A DNA stretch of 24,983 bases from Helicobacteraceae bacterium (GCA_015489055.1 WFMO01000134.1:1-24983); one strand, 5' to 3'; positions 17,028 to 23,972 are shown, counted from the stretch's first letter. Made by a program: numbers and translations. Notes: generated by a model not told the origin, from the letters alone.

Positions 17028-18212
17028 TCAATTCGTTTTATCATGAAATTTCTCTAATTTGATATTATCTTTGCTTAAGTTACCGTTAATATCTGTTTCG
17101 TTAATACAAGGCGCATAAAAAAGTGCACCACTCCATATACCTTTAATAGTTTTGCTAAAAATAATTAACCAAAAAATAACAAGTTGGATACTAAAAATAA
17201 TTGCCAGGACCTCAAAAAACTTAAATTGTACCAGATGCCATATTTGAAATGTAGCGGCTGTATAAACGCCTACAGGGAATGTAAAAGCCCACCAACCCAT
17301 GCTAAAAGGGAGCCCTTCTTTGAAAAATTTTAGTGTAATTATCCACGACATGGCATACCACCATAAACCATATCCCCATATCAGCAAGCCGATAATTAAA
17401 CCAAACGCTTGCAAATAGCTTGATAAATAACTAAGCTCGGTATGCATCAAAACAGTTTTTGATGCACTTCCAAGAAGTAGGAGCGATAGCGTTCCTGTTC
17501 CTAGCGGACCTAATGTCAACCAGCTAGTTACTGCCATGTCTTTATGTGGAAGCTTGTGCGTTACCAGCCTTAAGAACAAAATAACAAGTACAGACATAGC
17601 CAAAGGAACTGATAAGCCCCATAATATATAACTGATAAAGAGCATAATCTCAGCTGTAAAACCGCTGTAATGCGAGACTAGTAAACCACCAGCAGATGCC
17701 GCTACTTCTGATGCAACAATTGGCAACAGCCATACTGCGGTCATATTTTGTAGGGTGTGGTTTTTTTGTATCGTGAACATGAAATAAGGAATAAATAAAC
17801 CGATTACAATTGCTAAAACTACATCAAGATACCATAAATATAAAGCAATCTGTAGAGAAATTTTTCCAAAAAATATTGGACCAAATAAGACAAATCCTTC
17901 TATTATCGGTACCATAGCCATCGGAATTGCGCCCAAAAACATCGACTGTACAGGATGGTGCAACAAGGGTTTCATGCTGCTTGGAAATTTAATAATCCTT
18001 AAAATAAACAGTGAACTAAATAATAAAAAAAATAATATATCAATAATCCAAAAGGCCTCTATGACTATGGTTTGTGCAAAAAATAGATTTTTTACAATAT
18101 TGTGCATTGTTAAAAAAGCTAATCCTGTGCCCATATTTAAGGTGAACCAATTTGGAGTAAAATTATGGATAATTTCATTGATATTTTTTTGTTGCAACGG
18201 TTTCAAGTTCAC
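17028..18212 (-). CDS. TDT-family (TehA/SLAC1/Ssu1-like) anion transporter
   Basis: A 394-residue inner-membrane protein with about ten hydrophobic segments. The N-terminal FTPNWFTLNMGTG (18-30) and later LGPLGTGTLSLLLLG and FSMGWWAFTFPVGVYTAATFQI blocks are typical of the tellurite-resistance/dicarboxylate (TDT) family, which includes TehA, plant SLAC1 anion channels, Mae1 malate carriers and Ssu1 sulfite exporters. The substrate cannot be read from sequence; in a sulfur-oxidising organism sulfite or another small anion is a reasonable guess. The start is GTG (complement of 18210-18212) with AAGGG about 8 bases upstream. It converges on the ovo operon and diverges from thiS. Confidence 0.85.
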   Translation of the reverse strand: MNLKPLQQKNINEIIHNFTPNWFTLNMGTGLAFLTMHNIVKNLFFAQTIVIEAFWIIDILFFLLFSSLFILRIIKFPSSMKPLLHHPVQSMFLGAIPMAMVPIIEGFVLFGPIFFGKISLQIALYLWYLDVVLAIVIGLFIPYFMFTIQKNHTLQNMTAVWLLPIVASEVAASAGGLLVSHYSGFTAEIMLFISYILWGLSVPLAMSVLVILFLRLVTHKLPHKDMAVTSWLTLGPLGTGTLSLLLLGSASKTVLMHTELSYLSSYLQAFGLIIGLLIWGYGLWWYAMSWIITLKFFKEGLPFSMGWWAFTFPVGVYTAATFQIWHLVQFKFFEVLAIIFSIQLVIFWLIIFSKTIKGIWSGALFYAPCINETDINGNLSKDNIKLEKFHDKTN

Positions 18213-18243
18213 GTAATGGGCCCTTCATTTAAAGATTATTGAA

Positions 18244-18249
18244 ATTGTA
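18244..18249 (-). promoter_or_regulatory. Candidate -10 box for the TDT transporter gene
   Basis: On the minus strand this reads TACAAT within GATACAAT, 31 bases before the GTG start. It lies in the 138-base divergent region shared with thiS. Confidence 0.4.
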
Positions 18250-18324
18250 TCAAAGATTCTCCCACTCTTAGTTAAAAGTTCAACGCTTAAGTTATTTAAT
18301 CAATTGCTGTTTAAGAGATTTAGG

Positions 18325-18330
18325 TATAAT
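18325..18330 (+). promoter_or_regulatory. Candidate -10 box for thiS
   Basis: A perfect TATAAT, 20 bases before the thiS ATG. AGGGGG at 18339-18344 is the ribosome binding site. No thiamine riboswitch can fit in the ~15-base leader this implies. Confidence 0.55.
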
Positions 18331-18350
18331 ATATTTTTAGGGGGTTTATT

Positions 18351-18551
18351 ATGGTTGTGAAGGTAAATGGCGATAACAAGCATGTCTCACCCGATGATAC
18401 GCTTTATGATTTAATATCATTTTTAAATTTGGCTGATAGAGTGATGGCAGCTGCTGTTAACATGAAGATTGTAAAAAAAACAGAGTGGTCGAGATATATT
18501 TTAAAGCCTGACGATAAGATAGAGTTACTTGATTTCGTTGGAGGAGGGTGA
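18351..18551 (+). CDS. thiS: Sulfur carrier protein ThiS
   Basis: A 66-residue ubiquitin-like protein ending in the diglycine tail (GGG before the stop). In this family the tail is adenylylated by ThiF and thiocarboxylated to donate sulfur for the thiazole ring of thiamine. The N-terminal VKVNGDNKHV strand and the C-terminal DKIELLDFVGGG strand are typical. It stands alone: no thiF, thiG or thiH is within the window. Its last 27 bases overlap the 3' end of acpS on the other strand. A MoaD-like or other sulfur carrier cannot be excluded, but ThiS fits best on length and sequence. Confidence 0.88.
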   Translation: MVVKVNGDNKHVSPDDTLYDLISFLNLADRVMAAAVNMKIVKKTEWSRYILKPDDKIELLDFVGGG

Positions 18552-18899
18552 TAGTGTCTCTAAAGCGACAACCGCTATTGCATATTCTCCGTCATGTGTA
18601 ATAGAGAGTGAGGCATTAAAAATATTAAATTTTTGCATAATGTTTTTACTTAAAGAGAGTATCGGGGCACCTCTGTCTGTTTTTGATATTATAATGTCAA
18701 AGAATGAACACTCACTTCCTATACCTGTTTGAAGTGCTTTAGAGCAAGCTTCTTTGGCAGCCCAAAAGCCGGCAGCCGTTTTTACTGACTTTATTAATTT
18801 AAGTTCATCGTCTGATAAAAATTTACGCAATCCTTTATCACCGTATCTGTCCACTATTTTTTTCATGCGCTGTATTTTAATGATATCTATGCCTATCAT
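18525..18899 (-). CDS. acpS: Holo-[acyl-carrier-protein] synthase
   Basis: A 124-residue AcpS-type phosphopantetheinyl transferase that activates ACP for fatty-acid synthesis using CoA. The N-terminal MIGIDIIKIQRM provides Mg-binding Asp5, and FWAAKEACSKAL provides Glu50 and Lys54. SITHDGEYAIAVVAL is the usual end, and about ten extra residues follow. I chose ATG 18899, which overlaps the fliL stop by one base, over a GTG three bases upstream. fliL-acpS adjacency also occurs in Campylobacter jejuni. The 3' end runs 27 bases into thiS. Confidence 0.93.
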   Translation of the reverse strand: MIGIDIIKIQRMKKIVDRYGDKGLRKFLSDDELKLIKSVKTAAGFWAAKEACSKALQTGIGSECSFFDIIISKTDRGAPILSLSKNIMQKFNIFNASLSITHDGEYAIAVVALETLSPSSNEIK

Positions 18900-19456
18900 C
18901 ACTGTACTACAAACTCAGTGAAGAAAACCCCCTCAATACTACCATCACTAAGCATAGGATTGATAGCATTGGCAATCTCTTGAGCTAGCTTATTTTTACC
19001 TGCTATAGTTGAAATCTGTTGATATGTTTTTGATGATAAGACGCCAATAACTCTATTTCTTACAACAGCTTCTTTTGCTTTTAACTCAGCAGCCAAATCC
19101 TTATTGCTGAGTTCTAAAGACATTTGAGTTTTTAGATATCGTTGATGATTACTACTGACAAGATTAACAATAAATGTATCTAAGGGAAACAAAACTCCAA
19201 CTTTTGCTAAAGAAACGGTGTTGCCAACTCCAATACTATTTTGATTGCTTGATGGAATCTTGTGCAAATGGCTTACGCTATTTGTATTGCCTTGTTTGGA
19301 TTTCTTGCTACTACTGCCGGTAAAAAATATAAAGAACACACCGACTATAATTACTATTAATAAAATAACTACAATAATAATAATCAATAATTTTTTTGAT
19401 TTTTTCTTTTTCGGTATTTTTTCTTGAATATCTTCTGATACTTCTTCATCAGCCAT
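18899..19456 (-). CDS. fliL: Flagellar basal-body-associated protein FliL
   Basis: A 185-residue single-pass inner-membrane protein that surrounds and stabilises the stator units. A short acidic then Lys-rich cytoplasmic segment (KIPKKKKSKK) precedes one strong hydrophobic helix at about 23-45. A Ser/Asn-rich linker of ~45 residues leads into the periplasmic domain with FPLDTFIVNLVSSNHQRYLKTQMSLEL and the final VFFTEFVVQ. ATG is preceded by AAGGA at 7 bases. The stop overlaps the acpS start, so the two are co-translated. It lies far from fliF/fliG here, as in other Campylobacterota where flagellar genes are scattered. Confidence 0.93.
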   Translation of the reverse strand: MADEEVSEDIQEKIPKKKKSKKLLIIIIVVILLIVIIVGVFFIFFTGSSSKKSKQGNTNSVSHLHKIPSSNQNSIGVGNTVSLAKVGVLFPLDTFIVNLVSSNHQRYLKTQMSLELSNKDLAAELKAKEAVVRNRVIGVLSSKTYQQISTIAGKNKLAQEIANAINPMLSDGSIEGVFFTEFVVQ

Positions 19457-19475
19457 ATGAATTCCTTTTGTTATA

Positions 19476-19481
19476 ATTATA
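19476..19481 (-). promoter_or_regulatory. Candidate -10 box for fliL-acpS
   Basis: TATAAT on the minus strand, preceded by TTTGG, 19 bases before the fliL ATG in a 70-base gap. It matches the sigma-70 form rather than a sigma-28 or sigma-54 flagellar promoter. Confidence 0.45.
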
Positions 19482-19526
19482 CCAAATTTTTAAAGCCAAC
19501 TGTAATGCTATGTCTTTAAGCGTTGG

Positions 19527-20174
19527 TCATTTTTTTGATTCTAATGGTACAAATTGAAATGTTTCTGGATCGTAATAGTCTATATTTCCACTTAGGACAT
19601 CATAATACCAACCATGTATATATAATGTTTCATCGTCCAATCGTTTTTTTATTTCTGGATAAGTCATTAAATTATCAAGTTGTGTAATTATTGAAAGTTT
19701 CTCGGTCGTGCGCAGAATATCTGTCTCTTTTGCATCTTTTCCTAAACTGACCAGTGCCATAGATTTTGCTCTTTGTGCCAATTTAAGCCAATTGTTTATG
19801 TATGTCAATGGTTGTTCTTGTGGAGGTTTTGGCGCAAATAGATGTTTGATAGCGCCACAATCGCTATGACCACAAATAATTATATCATTAACATTTAAGA
19901 CAGAAACTGCATATTCAATTGCAGAAGCAGTTGAATGAAAACCATCATCTACCTTATGAGGAGGCACAAAGTTCCCTACATTTCTTACCACAAACAAATC
20001 ACCGGGCTTGGTTTGCAAAATAATATCAGGGACAACCCTTGAATCAGAGCATCCTATAAAAAGAGCTTTTGGCGCCTGCCCCTGATTAGCTAATTCGAGT
20101 AACTCATCTTCATGTTTTTTGAAATAAACATCTTTAAATAATACATTTCCTTGGGCAAAATCTTTTACATTCAT
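19527..20174 (-). CDS. Beta-class carbonic anhydrase
   Basis: A 215-residue zinc enzyme interconverting CO2 and bicarbonate. GCSDSR gives Cys42, Asp44 and Arg46; GHSDCGA gives His103 and Cys106, completing the Cys2-His zinc site with the Asp/Arg dyad. VVRNVGNFVPP and STASAIEYAV are also family blocks. I prefer ATG 20174 because TAAGGA sits 6 bases upstream; an in-frame ATG at 20201 lacks a binding site and overlaps the gene before it. In an autotrophic relative it could supply CO2/bicarbonate to the reductive TCA cycle, which is inference. The 85-residue gene lies just upstream on the same strand. Confidence 0.93.
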   Translation of the reverse strand: MNVKDFAQGNVLFKDVYFKKHEDELLELANQGQAPKALFIGCSDSRVVPDIILQTKPGDLFVVRNVGNFVPPHKVDDGFHSTASAIEYAVSVLNVNDIIICGHSDCGAIKHLFAPKPPQEQPLTYINNWLKLAQRAKSMALVSLGKDAKETDILRTTEKLSIITQLDNLMTYPEIKKRLDDETLYIHGWYYDVLSGNIDYYDPETFQFVPLESKK

Positions 20175-20194
20175 TTTAAAATCCTTAGTTATAT

Positions 20195-20452
20195 TTAACA
20201 TCTTGTTATATTTAGATGACCTAAAATTGTATCAAAAACAGCTCCGGCTTCCCTGTTGATATCATCATGATATTCTAATATAATAGCCTTTTTGTTATTT
20301 ATTAAATCACTTATATATATATTTGGCTTCATAGGGCAGAGTCTGATACTGTTTTTTATCGCAGTTAAAACTTTTTCTTTTTCTTCGTCTGTGCTGTACG
20401 CTAGAGATAATTTACAATATCTTTCTTCACTTTGATGCCGCGCATCTATCAT
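20195..20452 (-). CDS. Small protein of unknown function upstream of carbonic anhydrase
   Basis: An 85-residue soluble protein I do not recognise. It has no signal peptide or membrane segment. A charged N terminus is followed by a strand-like YCKLSLAY, a Glu/Lys-rich helix (about 22-36), two strand-like stretches (NIYISDLI, KKAIILEYHD) and a final helix ending near a C-terminal Cys, suggesting a compact alpha/beta fold. It is probably real: AGGAG lies 6 bases before ATG, a TATAAT -10 box precedes that, and the gene ends 20 bases before the chosen carbonic anhydrase start, so the two likely share a transcript. Confidence 0.65.
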   Translation of the reverse strand: MIDARHQSEERYCKLSLAYSTDEEKEKVLTAIKNSIRLCPMKPNIYISDLINNKKAIILEYHDDINREAGAVFDTILGHLNITRC

Positions 20453-20483
20453 TGATCGCTCCTGCTCTTTAGTTGGATTTGGT

Positions 20484-20489
20484 ATTATA
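20484..20489 (-). promoter_or_regulatory. Candidate -10 box for the 85-residue gene and carbonic anhydrase
   Basis: TATAAT on the minus strand, 31 bases before the ATG at 20452. Confidence 0.5.
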
Positions 20490-20603
20490 TCCTGATGTTA
20501 TGTACTTTTTCTAAAAGATACAAAATTTCAACTAATTATCTTAAGAAGGTTTACTTTTTGTAGCTTTAGCGGGTTATACAGCATTAGTTATATCTATAAA
20601 AAA

Positions 20604-21950
20604 TTAAAACCATTCTAGTAGTTTATTGACTTCATTAATTTCATATGTTTTTACATTAGGAATCTTTGTGTGTTTTTTGGCAATTAGAGCTTTGGATATA
20701 TTTTGCATGCCGGCTTCTTTAAGCCGTGTATCCATGTGAAAAACCTCCCGTATATCGCCAACTAAAGATACTTCACCAATAAAGACCGTTTCTTTAGAGA
20801 TGATCCTATCCCTAAAGCTACTTATAATAGCTGCCAATATCGCAAGATCAGCAGCTGGTTCCATGATTTTTATACCACCTGTAATATTTATAAACACATC
20901 ATAGTTGTTTAGTGGCATTTCTAGTTTTCTCTCTAGTAAAGCTAAAAGCATATTTAATCGATTGTTATCAAATCCCGTTGCCTGTCGTTTTGGATTTGGC
21001 GCATATGATTGTGAAACAAGAGCTTGAACTTCTAAAATTATGGGACGAGAACCCTCCATGATTACTGTTAATGCGGAACCTGGTTGAGACGCATTGCGGT
21101 TAAAAAATCTAGATGATATATCTTTTGCGCTAATTAACCCAATATCTCGCATCTCAAAAACACCAATTTCGCTAGTTGGTCCGAATCTGTTTTTAAAGCC
21201 ACGCAGTATCCGAAGTTCTCTAGATGCATCGCCTTCAAAATATAAAACAGTGTCAACCATATGCTCAAGCACCCTAGGGCCAGCTATTGAACCCTCCTTG
21301 GTAATATGACCGATAATAAAAATAGCAATATCTTTTTCTTTTGCCAGTCGCATCAGTTCAAACGTAATTTGTCTAACCTGAGTTACAGAACCAGGTGCTG
21401 ATGATATATCTTCTAAGTAAATTGTTTGAATAGAATCTATGATAATAAAATCATATCTTCTTGATTGTATTTCAGCTAAAATTCTTTGCAATCTTATTTC
21501 GCTTAGTAAAAATAGTGTTTTTTCATTTGATTTTAATCTATTTGAGCGTATTTTGATCTGAGTATGTGATTCCTCGCCTGTAACATAGAGTACATTTTTA
21601 CCCGTTGAGGCTATATTGGAACCGACTTTAAGCAGTAATGTTGATTTACCAACCCCAGGGCTTCCTCCGATTAACGTTAAAGATCCAGGTACTATACCTC
21701 CGCCTAAAACTGTGTCTAATTCACAATCTAGCGATGAATATTTAGGAATTTCCATCTCTACAACTTCGGTGATTGAAATAGCTTGTTGTGTGAAATCTTG
21801 TCTTGATGATATATTTTTAATAATTTTTTGTTCTTGTTCATTTAGTTCTATAAAAGAATCCCATGCACCGCAATTGGTGCATTTGCCCATCCATTTAGGT
21901 GTGGTCATACCGCAATGCTGACATTCAAATAGAGTTTTTTGTTTGGCCAT
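20604..21950 (-). CDS. radA: DNA repair protein RadA (Sms)
   Basis: A 448-residue RecA-related helicase that promotes branch migration during recombination. The order is normal: a four-Cys zinc finger (Cys10, Cys13, Cys24, Cys27), Walker A GGSPGVGKST at 95-104 with Lys102, a Walker-B-like FIIIDSIQT, the RadA-specific KNRFG at 253-257, and a C-terminal Lon-protease-like domain without protease residues (NNYDVFINITGGIKI, FIGEVSLVGDIREV). The ribosome binding site is weak. It is separated by a 123-base gap from the last tRNA gene upstream on the same strand. Confidence 0.97.
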   Translation of the reverse strand: MAKQKTLFECQHCGMTTPKWMGKCTNCGAWDSFIELNEQEQKIIKNISSRQDFTQQAISITEVVEMEIPKYSSLDCELDTVLGGGIVPGSLTLIGGSPGVGKSTLLLKVGSNIASTGKNVLYVTGEESHTQIKIRSNRLKSNEKTLFLLSEIRLQRILAEIQSRRYDFIIIDSIQTIYLEDISSAPGSVTQVRQITFELMRLAKEKDIAIFIIGHITKEGSIAGPRVLEHMVDTVLYFEGDASRELRILRGFKNRFGPTSEIGVFEMRDIGLISAKDISSRFFNRNASQPGSALTVIMEGSRPIILEVQALVSQSYAPNPKRQATGFDNNRLNMLLALLERKLEMPLNNYDVFINITGGIKIMEPAADLAILAAIISSFRDRIISKETVFIGEVSLVGDIREVFHMDTRLKEAGMQNISKALIAKKHTKIPNVKTYEINEVNKLLEWF

Positions 21951-21983
21951 ATTTTATCTTTTAGCTTAAATTTCTAATATTTT

Positions 21984-21989
21984 AGTATA
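21984..21989 (-). promoter_or_regulatory. Candidate -10 box for radA
   Basis: TATACT on the minus strand, 33 bases before the radA ATG, in a 123-base AT-rich gap after the tRNA cluster. Confidence 0.35.
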
Positions 21990-22073
21990 AAATCTTTTAA
22001 AGCTATAAAAAGATGTCATACTGCAATAAAATATGATTTTAAAGTAGAAAAATTATTGATTTTATTCAAGAAA

Positions 22074-22150
22074 TGGCGCGGTGGATGGGGTTCGAACCCA
22101 CGACCCCCTGCGTGACAGGCAGGTATTCTAACCGACTGAACTACCACCGC
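22074..22150 (-). tRNA. tRNA-Asp (GUC), second copy in transcription order
   Basis: 77 bases including an encoded CCA. Acceptor arms GCGGTGG/CCACCGC, anticodon loop CTGTCAC with GUC, and T loop TTCGAAC are standard. The gene body is identical to the copy at 22607-22683. Confidence 0.96.
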
Positions 22151-22234
22151 AAAAAATGTATACACTGAAATTGGGTAAATGTTGCAAAGTAGCACTAGTG
22201 CTATGAGCTGAGCAAAATCAAGTGCGAACGTAAC

Positions 22235-22257
22235 AAAAACGGACTTTGTTCGTTTTT
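22235..22257. terminator. Possible bidirectional hairpin terminator between tRNA-Val and tRNA-Asp
   Basis: A 10-bp stem (22235-22244 with 22248-22257, one G-T pair) with a TTT loop, flanked by A and T runs within the stem, so it has terminator-like features in both directions. It lies in the 121-base spacer. If it stops transcription, the last tRNA-Asp would depend on read-through or its own promoter. Confidence 0.4.
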
Positions 22258-22271
22258 ATGTATAAGTAAAA

Positions 22272-22347
22272 TGGTGGGCACTACAAGACTCGAACTTGTG
22301 ACATCTACCTTGTAAGGGTAGCGCTCTACCAACTGAGCTAAGCGCCC
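22272..22347 (-). tRNA. tRNA-Val (UAC), second copy in transcription order
   Basis: 76 bases with encoded CCA. Acceptor GGGCGCT/AGTGCCC pairs with one G-T, anticodon loop CTTACAA with UAC, T loop TTCGAGT. The gene body is identical to the copy at 22478-22553, while the flanks differ. Confidence 0.96.
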
Positions 22348-22375
22348 TAAAAAGGGAATAATAACACCATTAAAC

Positions 22376-22451
22376 TGGCGACCCCTAAAGGATTTGAACC
22401 TCTGTCTCTACCATGAAGTGATAGCGTCCTTGGCCACTAGACGAAAGGGTC
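22376..22451 (-). tRNA. tRNA-Glu (UUC), with C at position 33
   Basis: 76 bases with encoded CCA. Acceptor GACCCTT/AGGGGTC, a Glu-type D arm (GTCT...GGAC) and T loop TTCAAAT are fine. The anticodon stem CTATC/GGTAG encloses ACTTCAT, giving UUC at 34-36 but C, not the near-universal U, at 33. A32 and U38 could extend the stem. Confidence 0.92.
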
Positions 22452-22477
22452 ACTTTCATTGAGCAAGACTACAATAA

Positions 22478-22553
22478 TGGTGGGCACTACAAGACTCGAA
22501 CTTGTGACATCTACCTTGTAAGGGTAGCGCTCTACCAACTGAGCTAAGCGCCC
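22478..22553 (-). tRNA. tRNA-Val (UAC), first copy in transcription order
   Basis: 76 bases with encoded CCA; cloverleaf and UAC anticodon as in the identical gene at 22272-22347. Confidence 0.96.
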
Positions 22554-22567
22554 TTTGTTACTTAAAA

Positions 22568-22606
22568 TTTTTTTGATTTAATTGTCTAGTATTTTAATCA
22601 AAAAAA
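22568..22606. repeat. Perfect 11-bp inverted repeat after a tRNA-Asp gene
   Basis: TTTTTTTGATT (22568-22578) and its exact complement at 22596-22606 with a 17-base loop, directly touching the CCA end of the first tRNA-Asp. In the transcript it puts seven U after the tRNA. The stem is almost all A-U, so it may be a processing signal or weak terminator. Confidence 0.5.
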
Positions 22607-22683
22607 TGGCGCGGTGGATGGGGTTCGAACCCACGACCCCCTGCGTGACAGGCAGGTATTCTAACCGACTGAACTACCACCGC
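22607..22683 (-). tRNA. tRNA-Asp (GUC), first copy in transcription order
   Basis: 77 bases with encoded CCA; same sequence and fold as the gene at 22074-22150. Confidence 0.96.
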
Positions 22684-22701
22684 TTATTTTAGTTTAATAT
22701 A

Positions 22702-22777
22702 TGGTGTCCCGTGTTGGATTTGAACCAACGGCCACATCATTAAAAGTGACGTGCTCTACCAGCTGAGCTAACGAGAC
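22702..22777 (-). tRNA. tRNA-Lys (UUU), first gene of the cluster
   Basis: 76 bases with encoded CCA. Acceptor GTCTCGT/ACGGGAC pairs with one T-G, anticodon loop CTTTTAA with UUU, T loop TTCAAAT. Confidence 0.96.
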
Positions 22778-22810
22778 GAAATGGTTGTCATAAATGCTTA
22801 TGAGGGCGAA

Positions 22811-22839
22811 ATTATAGGTAAATTGCACCATTTTGTCAA
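22811..22839 (-). promoter_or_regulatory. Consensus sigma-70 promoter of the tRNA cluster
   Basis: On the minus strand TTGACA (22834-22839) and TATAAT (22811-22816) are both perfect and separated by exactly 17 bases. The next bases are TTCGCCCTC, a GC-rich discriminator of the kind seen at stable-RNA promoters under stringent control. The expected transcript start is near 22804, giving a leader of about 27 bases before tRNA-Lys. Confidence 0.85.
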
Positions 22840-22844
22840 GCATT

Positions 22845-23945
22845 TTAATCTAAATCACCAAAAAAAAGATTTTTATCAACGCTTAATAACATTTTTATGG
22901 CATATAGTACGCTTTTAGTCTGAATATAATTTCTATCTCCGCTTAAATAAAGTTTCTCTACTGTCTGATATGTTTTACTTCTAGCTGAGATAAAAACAGT
23001 GCCGACCGGTTTGTCTTTTGTGCCTCCGGTGGGTCCCGCTACTCCGCTAATACTTATCGCATAATCTGCATAACTAACGCTAAGGGCGCCTTCGCTCATC
23101 TGTTCAACCACATTGGCACTCACCGCTCCATAGTCTTGTAGCGTCTGAGTATCTACGGCAAGCCAATTTTCTTTGATAGTATTTGAATATGTAACTAGTG
23201 ATCCGTCATACACTGCCGAAGCACCGCTTTCTTTTGTAAAAGCAGCTGCTAAAAGGCCGCCGGTACAACTCTCTGCAAAAGTAATTTTCTTATGTTTTAG
23301 ATTAAGACGCTCTATAATATATGCTATGATGTTTGATGCAGCAATAATCTGAGTATTAAGTAAATGTTTGCTTGCGGCTATAAATTGTGTTACATTACCA
23401 TATTTTCTACCCCTTACATTAATTTTTAGCCATCCCTTAATAAGTGTACTAATTTCAATATCTACTTCATTGGTTTTTGCCAGTGAATCCAGCAGTGCGA
23501 CCGCACTTTGCTTGTCTTCATCAAAAAGATGTATAACTGCATGTGAGTTTTCTTCTTCAAGCAGCAATAGAGGAAACTGCTCATCTTCATCTATTTGCAG
23601 TACATTAATGAGACTTTGTTTATATCCTACAAGATAGCTACGCTCTTCAAACAATGTGCTAAAAGATGGTATAAGCATATCATCCTTTAAGATTTGATTA
23701 TCTGCTGTTATCGTGCATATTAATTTCCCTATGACACTAAAACTTGCTTTTGTAGTTATGATGATAAGCTTGTTTTGTGTTGAGAATTCTCTCTCAAGAT
23801 GTAAAAATAGAGAGTTATCATTGGCTTTAAAAAATGTAATCGAATGGACGGATGATATCTTTTTCTTAATCTGCCTTAAGATATATTCACGAAATATTGT
23901 ATTATTTTGAAATATAAAACCGACAAATAGTAAATTTGTTTTCAT
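22845..23945 (-). CDS. cinA: CinA-family protein with PncC-type amidase domain and degenerate N-terminal domain
   Basis: A 366-residue protein. The C-terminal domain (about 205-360) is a good PncC/CinA nicotinamide-nucleotide amidase: FAESCTGG with catalytic Ser226, VTYSNTIKENWLAV, GAVSANVVEQM and ISGVAGPTGGTKDKPVGTVFI. It should convert NMN to nicotinate mononucleotide and ammonia in NAD recycling. The N-terminal ~200 residues follow the outline of the CinA MoaB-like/pyrophosphatase domain, but GTELLxG and GGLGPTxDD motifs are absent (LLFVGFIFQNN and TTKASFSVIG stand in their places), so that activity is probably lost. Full CinA is typically a little over 400 residues. ATG 23945 has TAAGG 10 bases upstream. 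Confidence 0.82.
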   Translation of the reverse strand: MKTNLLFVGFIFQNNTIFREYILRQIKKKISSVHSITFFKANDNSLFLHLEREFSTQNKLIIITTKASFSVIGKLICTITADNQILKDDMLIPSFSTLFEERSYLVGYKQSLINVLQIDEDEQFPLLLLEEENSHAVIHLFDEDKQSAVALLDSLAKTNEVDIEISTLIKGWLKINVRGRKYGNVTQFIAASKHLLNTQIIAASNIIAYIIERLNLKHKKITFAESCTGGLLAAAFTKESGASAVYDGSLVTYSNTIKENWLAVDTQTLQDYGAVSANVVEQMSEGALSVSYADYAISISGVAGPTGGTKDKPVGTVFISARSKTYQTVEKLYLSGDRNYIQTKSVLYAIKMLLSVDKNLFFGDLD

Positions 23946-23972
23946 GGTGTTAGCCTTATTGTTGGATGACTT

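Noticed and set aside
16849..17031. 60-codon minus-strand open frame over the yhbP 3' end and the intergenic gap
   Set aside because: It overlaps the conserved LGFGKKLIW end of the YhbP-like gene on the other strand, has no good ribosome binding site and no recognisable domain.
18213..18350. Possible thiamine riboswitch upstream of thiS
   Set aside because: The -10 box lies 20 bases before the ATG, leaving no room for the aptamer, and the CUGAGA core is not visible.
20545..20607. Plus-strand stretch reading as a hydrophobic peptide (EGLLFVALAGYTALVISIKN)
   Set aside because: It is preceded directly by an in-frame TAA and has no start codon; at 20 codons, chance in AT-rich DNA is the simplest explanation.
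22074..22777. Repeated units resembling a CRISPR array
   Set aside because: The repeats are complete tRNA genes with cloverleaf folds and encoded CCA ends; spacers are unequal.
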